Source: Fibrobacter sp. UBA4373 (GTDB lineage: Bacteria > Fibrobacterota > Fibrobacteria > Fibrobacterales > Fibrobacteraceae). From it: a stretch of DNA of 21,569 nt. Positions within the stretch are counted from its first letter, which is position 1, and each line of letters opens with the position of its first letter. The notes beneath the pieces were generated by a model that was given only the letters and a program-made list of their open reading frames with translations, searched no databases and was not told the DNA's origin. Position numbers and translations under genes: made by a program. The stretch spans positions 44,808-66,376 of the forward strand of contig DGSB01000075.1 of assembly GCA_002390045.1 (NCBI GenBank), written 5' to 3'. Positions 14,654 to 21,569 of this stretch are shown here, piece by piece.

Positions 14654-16462
14654 ATGCCTTACAAATCTTTAGAAAGTGCGCTTTTAGATTTAGAAAAGCA
14701 CGGGATGTTGTTGCGTATTCGGGAAGAAGTTTCACCGGATCTCGTGATGTCGAAGATGGCCGAAATCGCCACTCGGGAATCGCTGCCAGCCCTTCTTTTT
14801 GAGCGCGTTCAAAATTCCCCATTTCGTGCCGCGGCAAATATTTTCGGAACGCGGGAACGTGCCCGTTTCCTTTTTCGAAAGACATTGAAACGAGCGGAAA
14901 CGGCGATCGCCTTCCATGCCGACCCCATGAAAATTCTCAAAAGCCCAAGCCTTTGGCCTTCGCTTCCGGGCATCGGTGTTTCTGCGCTCCCGATCAAAAG
15001 TTTCAAAGCCCCTGTTCTCGCCGAAACGACACAGCTTTCCAAGCTCCCGCAAATCCGCTTGCATCAAGACGACGGCGGAACCTTTTTAACGCTTCCGCAA
15101 GTATTTTCCCAAATGCCGGACGAAAGCAACATGCTCAAGTCGAACCTTGGCATGTATCGAATCCAGACATCGGGAAACGATTACGTTCAAGATGCGGAAT
15201 GCGGATTGCATTATCAGATCGAACGCGACATTGCACGGCACCACGAAGCCGCCATAGAACAGGGTAAGCCTCTGAAAGTCAGCATTTGGCTCGGAGGCCC
15301 TCCTTCGCATACCATCGCATCGATCATGCCCATGCCGCAGGAACTTTCAGAGCTTCTCTTTGCCGGGCTTCTCGGCGGGCGCAGCTTCCGCTATACGGAT
15401 TACGACGGGTGGAAGGTTTCTAGCGACGCAGACTTTTGCATTTTAGGGGAACTCGCCCCGACGCTCAAACCGGAAGGTCCGTTCGGAGATCACATCGGTT
15501 ACTATTCCGCCAAGCACGATTTTCCCTATCTGAACGTCAAAAAAGTTTTTTGCAAAAAGAATGCGATTTACCCGTTTACTACCGTAGGCCGGCCTCCGCA
15601 AGAAGATTCGATTTTTGGAGAGCTGATTGCCGAGCTTGTGAAGCCGATCGTACCGCAGTCGGTGACGGGCATTTGCGAAATGAATTCCGTCGATGCGGCA
15701 GGTGTCCATCCGCTGCTTCTTGCAATCGGTAAGGAACGTTACCAGCCCTATGTCCAAGAAAGAGAACCGATGGAACTCTTAAAAGAAGCCAATGCGCTTC
15801 TCGGATTCAACCAGGTTTCTCTTTCCAAATACGTTTTTATTGCCGCCCGGGAAGATTCTCAGAATTTAAGCACCCGGAACTTTGTCGATTACTTTGTACA
15901 CATTCTAGAAAGAATTCACTTCGATCGCGACGTGCACTTCCAGACCGAAACGACGATCGATACTCTCGACTATTCGGGAAGAGCTCTGAATCATGGGTCC
16001 AAAGTCATTTTTGCCGCAGCCGGAACTCCCGTTCGAACCTTGGGACGTTCCGAGGAAGAATTTTCCGATTTGAATTTACCGGAAGGATTTTCAAGCCCGA
16101 AGCTCGCATTCCCTGGAGCCTTGGTCATCGAAGCATCCTCAAGCGCCAACATGGAAGATCTTGCGAATGCACTCGCGCACTGGAATGCAAAAGAAAAATT
16201 CCCATGCGTGACCGTTTCCGACGACGCTTCTTTTACAGCCAAGAATATGGACAACTGGCTTTGGGTGACTTTTACCCGCAGCGATCCCGCCGCAGATATC
16301 TATGGCGTGAATTCGCGCGTTCAAAACAAGCATTGGATTTGCGAAGCTCCTATTCTGATCGATGCGCGCATGAAACCGCAAATGCAAGCCGCAGTCGAAG
16401 AAGATCCGAAGATCGAAGCCTTGGCGCGCGACATTTTGTTCCGCGCCCAAAAGCAAAGGTAG
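14654..16462 (+). CDS. mqnL: UbiD-family decarboxylase, menaquinone (MqnL) type
   Basis: Prenylated-FMN-dependent decarboxylase that probably removes the carboxyl group from the prenylated 1,4-dihydroxy-6-naphthoate intermediate of the futalosine menaquinone route. It has 602 residues, typical of this subgroup. Visible marks are SLESALLDLEKHGMLLRI at the N-terminus, KVSIWLGGPPSHTIASIMPM, the active-site stretch KPEGPFGDHIGYY with Glu274 and Asp279, and FTTVGRPPQEDSIFGE. The C-terminal part is longer than in E. coli UbiD, as in the menaquinone group. Start support is very good: ACGGAGG lies just upstream and overlaps the stop of the SRPBCC gene. It needs a UbiX-type flavin prenyltransferase, not present in this window. 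A secreted protease gene follows after 10 bases. Confidence 0.88.
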   Translation: MPYKSLESALLDLEKHGMLLRIREEVSPDLVMSKMAEIATRESLPALLFERVQNSPFRAAANIFGTRERARFLFRKTLKRAETAIAFHADPMKILKSPSLWPSLPGIGVSALPIKSFKAPVLAETTQLSKLPQIRLHQDDGGTFLTLPQVFSQMPDESNMLKSNLGMYRIQTSGNDYVQDAECGLHYQIERDIARHHEAAIEQGKPLKVSIWLGGPPSHTIASIMPMPQELSELLFAGLLGGRSFRYTDYDGWKVSSDADFCILGELAPTLKPEGPFGDHIGYYSAKHDFPYLNVKKVFCKKNAIYPFTTVGRPPQEDSIFGELIAELVKPIVPQSVTGICEMNSVDAAGVHPLLLAIGKERYQPYVQEREPMELLKEANALLGFNQVSLSKYVFIAAREDSQNLSTRNFVDYFVHILERIHFDRDVHFQTETTIDTLDYSGRALNHGSKVIFAAAGTPVRTLGRSEEEFSDLNLPEGFSSPKLAFPGALVIEASSSANMEDLANALAHWNAKEKFPCVTVSDDASFTAKNMDNWLWVTFTRSDPAADIYGVNSRVQNKHWICEAPILIDARMKPQMQAAVEEDPKIEALARDILFRAQKQR

Positions 16463-16472
16463 AAGATTCCCC

Positions 16473-18104
16473 GTGAAGTTTCCGACAAGACGCTTATTCC
16501 TTTGCGCAGGCCTTTTGGCGGTTTCAAACGCATTGGCCGGACACTGCGGAAACCCGATTATTTGGGAGCACAGACATTCCTTACCAAACGGCGTCAGCGC
16601 AAGAATCGCCAGTTCTTCCATTACGAACTGTGATGCAGAAGCTTACTACGACACTCTGGCTGTCCAAGAAAAAAGAACGGATCATTTTCACGTTTTTTAT
16701 GTATTGGAAGGTCCCCACGCAACAACGGAAGCCTATATTGATACGCTCCTTGTCGACTTGGAAAAAGCCTGGAACTTTTACATTATAAAACTCGGCTACC
16801 AAAAACCGGTTCCAGCCACCCAAACTTGGCACTTTCAAAAAAAGCCCGACACAGGGCTTATGCCTGTAGAAATTCTCGAATTAAGCCTCATCCGCGACAA
16901 CCATCTTGTATACCAAGGTTTTTGCGAAGGCTGCATGGGCTCCACATTCCTCCCTGATGACAATCAGGAACATGCGAGCGAAATCTTTCTCGACAACGAT
17001 TTTTACTACGCCACCTCTTCTAGCGCCATTCAATCGAGCGAATTTCAATCTTCGTGCACCTATCCGGAAGCGGACAAAGCCATTACCAATTCTTTCAACG
17101 GAAAGAATTACGCTCTGGATTTATTCGACGGCATTCGCCTGACCGTTTTCCACGAATTCTATCATGCACTTCAATTTGCATACGTCAATTATTTTGATTC
17201 CTATTGGTTCGAAGCTTCGGCAACAGCTTTCGAAGAGATTACCTCTCCAGATATAAACGATTACTGGCAGAACCTGCCGATTCTTTTTGCGGCAAACGGA
17301 ACCCCATTTCACAAGCTCAGCACTCCCTATTCCCTTTCGGTGTGGGGACTTTACAATGCACAGGAATTTGGGGAAACCTTTGACAAAAAAATTTGGGAAC
17401 GCTTTAGCGCCAATTCGGAAAAAACGTTCGAAACCGTTTTTGCAGAAGAGCTCAAATCCAAAGGACTCGATCCGGATTCTGCCTTTCACGATTTTGCCTC
17501 CCGACTTTTCTTTTCGGGGAATCAAGCGTCGCAAGTGGACTCCACTTGGTACGTTACCGCAGACGCCCCTCTTTGGAACTCATCTCCCCACCTTCTCAGC
17601 GCAACGACTTCTAGCCTAGAACTGGAAGCCCCCGCAATCGCCTATTACCGCTTAAAACTCGATTCCCTGCCCGACCTTTCGCTATTCCGCGGAAAAGCCT
17701 CTGTCGTCACATTTGGGTCAAAGCAAAAAGCAGAAATTGATGCATTGGACTCGGCAACGTTCACAAGCCTCGCCTCCAAAATCGAAGATTCCGAAAACGC
17801 AGTTCTCGTGCTTTCCCGCTTACGGGATTCTTCCGCGACCGTGATTGCAAACGACACGCTTCCCATGCGCAGTTACCCCAATCCCTGGCGAGGCGAAACG
17901 CCTCTCTGCTTTGCGGGACTCCCCGAAACAAAGAAATTTATTGAAATCCGCACCCGCGTCGGAAAACTGGTAAAACGCTATGAATATTCGGCTTCCCATT
18001 TCTGCATCGACAGCGACGAAGTCAAAAGCCATCTTTCCCCGGGCCTCTATTACTTTAGAGCGGGATCCCGCCATACGATGAAACCTTTCCTGGTGATTTA
18101 CTAA
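16473..18104 (+). CDS. Secreted HExxH metalloprotease-like protein with C-terminal sorting domain
   Basis: A 543-residue exported protein. It has a basic start and signal peptide (residues 1 to about 22, LFLCAGLLAVSNALA), a Cys-containing N-terminal region, then a zinc-protease site: His227-Glu228-Phe-Tyr-His231 in FHEFYHALQFAYV, with Glu247 in WFEASATAFEE as the probable third ligand. This arrangement recalls the MXAN_6640-type putative metalloproteases. A beta-rich part follows. The last 75 residues begin SYPNPWRGETPL and end LSPGLYYFRAGS...KPFLVIY, which fits a type IX secretion type A sorting domain: YPNP start, a central EIRTRVGKLVKRYEY, then a LxxGxYYFR turn. The start is a GTG 10 bases after the mqnL-type stop, with no clear ribosome site. 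Cleavage target unknown. It converges on ribD with seven bases between the stops. Confidence 0.75.
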   Translation: MKFPTRRLFLCAGLLAVSNALAGHCGNPIIWEHRHSLPNGVSARIASSSITNCDAEAYYDTLAVQEKRTDHFHVFYVLEGPHATTEAYIDTLLVDLEKAWNFYIIKLGYQKPVPATQTWHFQKKPDTGLMPVEILELSLIRDNHLVYQGFCEGCMGSTFLPDDNQEHASEIFLDNDFYYATSSSAIQSSEFQSSCTYPEADKAITNSFNGKNYALDLFDGIRLTVFHEFYHALQFAYVNYFDSYWFEASATAFEEITSPDINDYWQNLPILFAANGTPFHKLSTPYSLSVWGLYNAQEFGETFDKKIWERFSANSEKTFETVFAEELKSKGLDPDSAFHDFASRLFFSGNQASQVDSTWYVTADAPLWNSSPHLLSATTSSLELEAPAIAYYRLKLDSLPDLSLFRGKASVVTFGSKQKAEIDALDSATFTSLASKIEDSENAVLVLSRLRDSSATVIANDTLPMRSYPNPWRGETPLCFAGLPETKKFIEIRTRVGKLVKRYEYSASHFCIDSDEVKSHLSPGLYYFRAGSRHTMKPFLVIY

Positions 18105-18111
18105 TCCCGCT

Positions 18112-19137
18112 TTACAGGTGAAGTGCGGTCCACAAGGAATCTTCGCCCCAATCTTCTACCTTTTGAAATTCCGGTTCCTTACCCGATCTCCAGAAAAGTC
18201 CGGTTCCCAATTTTCGAGATGATTGCAGCACAAAGAAACGATTCCATAAGCCGGAATCTAAAATATTCCGGGCCAGAGTCGCTCCCGTTTCTACAGCAAG
18301 GCGGTGAACGCCACGTTTGGCAAATTCATCCAAAACCGCAGTCCAATTTTCAGCAAAGGATTCCGACGCAAGCGGAACCACTTCGGCAATGCCTTCAAGT
18401 TCCGGTTGCGAAACTTGGCTAAAGACTAGCGTCTTTTTTTGCAGGTCGTCCATCATCAATAGAGTCTTCGGCAAAAGCTTCTTTCCGCAGAATACCGCTC
18501 GGTGCGGATTATTCCCGACAGCATTTCGCACTGTCAAGCGAGGATTATCGGACAGGGCTGTGCCACCGCCAACCAGAATGAATTCCGCCGTCCGACGCCA
18601 TTTTGCAGTCCACGCATTCGCCAGATCACCCGTAATGCGGACTGGACTTTTATCTTCATTTGCAATCAACCCGTCCGCGGATTCTGCAATTTTGCATTCG
18701 ACAAATGGACGTTTGGTTTTGACAAAATGATCATACGCTTCGTAATAGCGTAAAAATTCCACCGGAGGTTCCACAAATGTCGAAGGAATTCCCGCTTCCG
18801 CCAGGATTTTTTCACTTTTTCCAAAAACAGCCGGATTCGGATCGCGATGAAAAAAGAAAACTTCACGAATTCCCGCGGCAATGATGGCATTTGTGCAAGG
18901 CGGCGTCCTGCCATAATGGCAACACGGCTCCAAAGTCACATAAAGAGTCGCGCCTTTCGCCGCTTCACCGGCATCCCGCAACGCCATCACTTCGGCATGC
19001 GGTCCATGGACGACTTGAGTATGGCCCTTTCCTACAATGCGGCCTTCTTTAACGACAATAGCCCCGACTGCCGGATTCGGATAGGAGACTCCGACGGCAA
19101 GCAAGGCTTCTTCAAAAGCGAGATTAGCAAAATTCAT
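18112..19137 (-). CDS. ribD: RibD, bifunctional riboflavin deaminase/reductase
   Basis: Two-domain enzyme of riboflavin synthesis: it deaminates the diaminohydroxyphosphoribosylaminopyrimidine and then reduces the ribosyl side chain with NADPH. It has 341 residues. The N-terminal deaminase (about 1-145) has SYPNPAVGAIVV, HGPHAEVMAL with the zinc His and catalytic Glu, and LEPCCHYGRTPPC with the zinc cysteines. The C-terminal reductase (about 146-341) has AESADGLIANED, the GDLANAW start, and FILVGGGTALSDNPRLTVR. The start is set at the ATG at 19137, which gives MNFANLAFEEALLAVG; the frame extends 20 residues further up but into the neighbouring gene. It overlaps the 3' end of the PAS gene by 14 bases, so the two are co-transcribed. 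No other rib gene or FMN riboswitch is visible. Confidence 0.94.
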   Translation of the reverse strand: MNFANLAFEEALLAVGVSYPNPAVGAIVVKEGRIVGKGHTQVVHGPHAEVMALRDAGEAAKGATLYVTLEPCCHYGRTPPCTNAIIAAGIREVFFFHRDPNPAVFGKSEKILAEAGIPSTFVEPPVEFLRYYEAYDHFVKTKRPFVECKIAESADGLIANEDKSPVRITGDLANAWTAKWRRTAEFILVGGGTALSDNPRLTVRNAVGNNPHRAVFCGKKLLPKTLLMMDDLQKKTLVFSQVSQPELEGIAEVVPLASESFAENWTAVLDEFAKRGVHRLAVETGATLARNILDSGLWNRFFVLQSSRKLGTGLFWRSGKEPEFQKVEDWGEDSLWTALHL

Positions 19138-19996
19138 TGTTTTGAATCCGTTGGCTGACACCGTATAAAGTATACTGACCAACATCATCTTTTTCAAGAG
19201 TGCTTCGCGTTAGCATTTCGACAACCGAGCCATCGCGATTCTTCACATGAATTTTATGCACCTGAGGCAAATCGCTCATTTTATCGCTATCGGCAAGAGC
19301 TGCAATCCGATGATTCAGCATTTCTCGATAGAAAAGGATATCTTCGTGCAAAAAACAATCTTCATTCGAAACGACAGGGCCCGCTGGACGATCTTCAATC
19401 CCGAAGCGATCCCGCGAAATCGGCGTAATCAGAACCAGCTGGCGAGTCAAGCAATTCAATTCCCAAACAATATTGAAGGAATTGTTCAGGAGAATGGAGA
19501 ATTTCCGTTTGGACTCCATCAGTTCCATGGTCAAGCGCATTTGATCGTTTACCGGGAAATAGGAGCAGCACAGCAACTGACGTCCATTGATCAGCGTAAA
19601 GAATCCAGAGAATTCATACCACTGCCAGCCATAATTTACATCGCGCAAACGAATGCGAATGCCATCAAACGCATTATTTTTGACATAACCTTTTTTTTCT
19701 TTTTCCCGGACCGAAACAATCGAGGAATGCAAGAGTTGCATATCGTCCGGGTGAATCAGTTCACGAATACTGTGCTTGCCGATATCTTCACGCGAAATTC
19801 CAACCACATGCAAGAGCGAATTCGATGCCGAAATGGCATGCATGGTTTTTATATCGATAATGGCGAGTAAGCTTTTGGTGTTCCGGTCAATCAAATCAAT
19901 CAAAGCCACTCGATCCCTCAATCGAAGGTTTTGAATCGACAACACAATCGTCGCGATCGTAAGGACAACCGTTAAAAGAACAACCACCATCAACAT
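19124..19996 (-). CDS. Membrane-anchored PAS-only sensory protein
   Basis: A 290-residue protein with one N-terminal membrane helix (about residues 2-20, very rich in Val, Leu, Thr and Ile), a short basic linker (LRLRDRV), and two PAS-like domains. The first, about 35-150, has HVVGISREDIGKHSIRELIHP, a PAS entry followed by HPDD, and FSGFFTLINGRQLLCCSYF. The second, about 163-287, has FSILLNNSFNIVWELNC, and it ends VEMLTRSTLEKDDVGQYTLYGVSQ. No histidine-kinase, GGDEF, EAL or methyl-accepting domain follows, and the protein stops cleanly, so it is a sensor without an output domain. It is probably the first gene of a unit with ribD. The ligand is unknown, and I see no LOV-type cysteine signature. 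GGGGGC precedes the ATG. Confidence 0.78.
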   Translation of the reverse strand: MLMVVVLLTVVLTIATIVLSIQNLRLRDRVALIDLIDRNTKSLLAIIDIKTMHAISASNSLLHVVGISREDIGKHSIRELIHPDDMQLLHSSIVSVREKEKKGYVKNNAFDGIRIRLRDVNYGWQWYEFSGFFTLINGRQLLCCSYFPVNDQMRLTMELMESKRKFSILLNNSFNIVWELNCLTRQLVLITPISRDRFGIEDRPAGPVVSNEDCFLHEDILFYREMLNHRIAALADSDKMSDLPQVHKIHVKNRDGSVVEMLTRSTLEKDDVGQYTLYGVSQRIQNNEFC

Positions 19997-20027
19997 GCCC
20001 CCAATTTATAAAATTTAAGAGCAAATT
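19997..20027 (-). promoter_or_regulatory. Putative promoter in the 71-base gap before the PAS gene
   Basis: On the minus strand, TAAATTGG (20008-20001) is a near match to the Bacteroidetes -7 box. It sits four bases before the PAS start codon in the order box-GGGC-ATG, almost the same layout as before the HAD gene. The region up to 20067 is AT-rich, with an upstream ATTTG as a weak -33 candidate at short spacing. No terminator for the upstream gene is visible. Support is by pattern only. Confidence 0.3.
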
Positions 20028-20067
20028 TGCCGAATATCTTACAAGTTTATCCATTTTTACTTTTAAT

Positions 20068-20799
20068 TTACTGCCTTTTCAGGACCGTTAATCCCGCCAT
20101 TTTCGAATTCATATACGAGCCATCTCGATGGACGCCAAATGTCACCCCGAGACCGCCCCAAGCGATTCCGACACCGACACCAATCTTTGGCCCAGGAAAC
20201 GCGACGCTTCCCTGCAACGACAAGGCGCCCAAGGCAAACGATTCTTGAAAAATCAGCAACGCTTGATTGCTTTTTCGAAATAACAAACGAGCACCGCTTT
20301 GAAATCGATCTCCCGCATTCCAAAAAACTTGGGTTTCTACAGCATTTTCCCCTAAATCTCGCGAAATCACGCCCAATACGCCACAATCAAAGGCTCCCAG
20401 CCGCAATGAACTGCCCAGGCGCCCCGCAATTCCCCACCAAGACGTTTCCCCCGGCACCATCTGCACATCGGCAGTTCCGCCGAATCCAAACGTCCAATGC
20501 GAAAGCGAAATCGAAAGATCGAGCGAAAAGCTTTCGCTACGGTAAAGAGAATCCAAAAAGGCGCTTGAAAAATCCATTCCGACGTAATAACGGGAATTTC
20601 CCCATTCTGCGGCAAACCCCAAAACTTCATAGCCGGCACCTTCCATCGGTTCCGTCCATAGGATTCCCATCCGGAAGGCAGAAATCCGTTGCGCAGGATT
20701 TTTCTCTCCGTCAAAATATCCTGGATTCCAAGGTTCGGGAACGCGTACATCCGCAAAAAGGCTCGATATTCCGAGCAAAATCAAAACTATTTTACGCAT
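20068..20799 (-). CDS. Exported protein, probably an outer-membrane beta barrel
   Basis: A 243-residue protein with no family I can name. It has a signal peptide (residues 1 to about 16, KIVLILLGISSLFA, then DVRVPEPW). The rest has alternating hydrophobic and small or aromatic residues typical of beta strands: YEVLGFAAEWGNSRYYVGMD, SLSHWTFGFGGTADVQM, WWGIAGRLGSSLRLGAFD, and IGVGVGIAWGGLGVTFGVH near the end. There are no long hydrophobic helices after the signal. That fits an outer-membrane barrel, but this is inferred from the pattern. The start ATG at 20799 has GAGGG a few bases upstream, which overlaps the stop of the lamin-tail gene, so the two are translated from one transcript. It may be an accessory to secretion or surface display of its neighbour. 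Confidence 0.7.
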   Translation of the reverse strand: MRKIVLILLGISSLFADVRVPEPWNPGYFDGEKNPAQRISAFRMGILWTEPMEGAGYEVLGFAAEWGNSRYYVGMDFSSAFLDSLYRSESFSLDLSISLSHWTFGFGGTADVQMVPGETSWWGIAGRLGSSLRLGAFDCGVLGVISRDLGENAVETQVFWNAGDRFQSGARLLFRKSNQALLIFQESFALGALSLQGSVAFPGPKIGVGVGIAWGGLGVTFGVHRDGSYMNSKMAGLTVLKRQ

Positions 20800-20805
20800 A
20801 ATCCC

Positions 20806-21569
20806 TCAAGGTCTCAAAATGACAGCGATGCGTTTTTCTCGATTTCCTTGAGAAACGCGCAAAAAATTGGGGCCCGGGAATCCTTTTTCCAATAACGGAA
20901 TCCGATACCAAGTGTTCCCGGCAGGATCTTCCCGAAATTTTGAACTCCATAAAAGATCCCCTTTTCCGGAAATCAATTCCACAAGGACTTCCGAATCGGA
21001 ACGGATGCGAAGCATCAGCGGATGGGAAGGATTCTTTTTGGAAAAAAGGCGCGCATTCCATTCGACCGAAAAAGGGAGCGCCGTGTCCGCAGAAAGACTT
21101 CCTGGAGTCTGGAATCCCGGGCTATTTTCGACACGCCCGGTCCGCGTCGAAAATCCATCCGGGCAATGCGTTTGAATCCGAGCTTTCTTTCCCCAAAAAA
21201 CTGAGTCGACGGGAATGCTTCCATAGCAAAGCGAAAGCGTGTCCGCCGCATTTTTCAGGTAGCCGAAATGCAGCTGAAATATCCTGACGTCGTCGTTTCC
21301 GACATAGTCGCGAAGAATGGCGGAATCCTTTGTGAAAATCACGCTTTCGCGTTTTTGCAAAAATCCGGCGGGAAACGCGGATTTTTCGTCGCAAAGATTC
21401 AATGACGCAAGCGAAAGCGCCCGAACGCTTGTATTGTAAAGTTCAAACCATTCGGGTACGCCTTCTTCGGGGCATGGATGCACTTCCGTCATGCGGATCG
21501 GAAAGGCTCCCGGAAGCGCAATCAACGTATCCAGCGAATCGTTCCCCGGGATGTCATCGGGAGGGAGTA
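20806..21569 (-). CDS. Lamin-tail-domain surface protein (5' end missing)
   Basis: The frame stays open to the right edge, reading LPDDIPGNDSLDTLIALPG before the recognisable part, so the true start and any signal peptide lie beyond the window. A TTG at 21525 could be read as a start, but nothing supports it. The N-terminal portion seen fits a lamin-tail domain: RMTEVHPCPEEGVPEWFELY, then LASLNLCDEKSAFPAGF, DTLSLCYGSIPVDSVFW, and a closing NSPGFQTPGS. The last 85 or so residues form a beta-rich tail (LMLRIRSDSEVLVELIS, then FLRVSQGNREKRIAVILRP) resembling FlgD-like or sorting-type C-terminal sandwiches. Such proteins are often secreted and surface-bound; that is inferred here. The stop overlaps the ribosome site of the next gene, with six bases between the two frames. 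Confidence 0.75.
   Translation of the reverse strand, partial: LPPDDIPGNDSLDTLIALPGAFPIRMTEVHPCPEEGVPEWFELYNTSVRALSLASLNLCDEKSAFPAGFLQKRESVIFTKDSAILRDYVGNDDVRIFQLHFGYLKNAADTLSLCYGSIPVDSVFWGKKARIQTHCPDGFSTRTGRVENSPGFQTPGSLSADTALPFSVEWNARLFSKKNPSHPLMLRIRSDSEVLVELISGKGDLLWSSKFREDPAGNTWYRIPLLEKGFPGPNFLRVSQGNREKRIAVILRP

Noticed and set aside
18060..18110. Palindrome GCGGGATCCCGC and a second ATCCCGC copy near the end of the protease gene, as a possible terminator or operator.
   Set aside because: The palindrome is inside the coding sequence, is not followed by a T run, and the second copy only gives a loose seven-base pairing over a 37-base loop.
1..21569. Search by eye for CRISPR arrays, transposases, integrases, attachment repeats at the tRNA, toxin-antitoxin pairs and riboswitches.
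   Set aside because: Nothing was found. The 3' end of the tRNA is not repeated nearby, no spaced direct repeats occur, and the genes are nearly all housekeeping or envelope functions. No FMN-riboswitch-like leader precedes the ribD unit.

Overview
The window looks like chromosomal DNA from a Fibrobacter-type bacterium (Fibrobacteres, within the Fibrobacteres-Chlorobi-Bacteroidetes group). This is an inference. It rests on moderate GC content, serine-rich linkers in secreted proteins, a type IX-like C-terminal sorting domain, a lamin-tail-domain protein, futalosine-route menaquinone genes, and promoter-like boxes that resemble the Bacteroidetes -7 element (TAnnTTTG). Coding density is very high and no gap between genes reaches 300 bases. 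I see no mobile element, integrase, CRISPR array or prophage gene, so this is mostly core genome with lineage-specific genes mixed in.

Left part (1-5350): a tripartite efflux operon on the plus strand. It holds a TolC-like outer-membrane protein (cut by the left edge), a lipoprotein membrane-fusion protein and an RND permease, and it is closed by a strong hairpin terminator. The permease has lost the transmembrane Asp pair and the Lys of the canonical proton relay. A minus-strand DUF2334 polysaccharide-deacetylase-like gene converges on this terminator.

Middle-left (6100-9950): a HAD phosphatase, miaB and a SPOR-domain protein form a tight plus-strand run. A tRNA-Leu(CAA) with its own promoter-like boxes follows, then a lineage-specific exported membrane protein.

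Middle (9948-13033): panD, a LytR_C-domain lipoprotein, rsfS and argS. The last three are joined by a short gap or by overlaps. RsfS carries an unusual 75-residue Lys/Ala/Thr-rich N-terminal tail, and ArgS has a diverged HIGH motif.

Middle-right (13051-18104): the radical-SAM gene mqnC, a small SRPBCC/START-like protein and a UbiD-family decarboxylase (mqnL type) point to menaquinone made by the futalosine route. A secreted HExxH metalloprotease with a C-terminal sorting domain follows 10 bases later.

Right part (18112-21569), minus strand: ribD overlaps the 3' end of a membrane-anchored PAS-only protein. Upstream of these lie an exported, probably beta-barrel protein and a lamin-tail-domain protein cut by the right edge.

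No single gene cluster here is plainly a new system. The best leads are the relay-less RND pump, the histone-like tail on RsfS, the SRPBCC protein between two menaquinone genes, and start codons placed just after -7-like boxes, which may mean leaderless transcripts.
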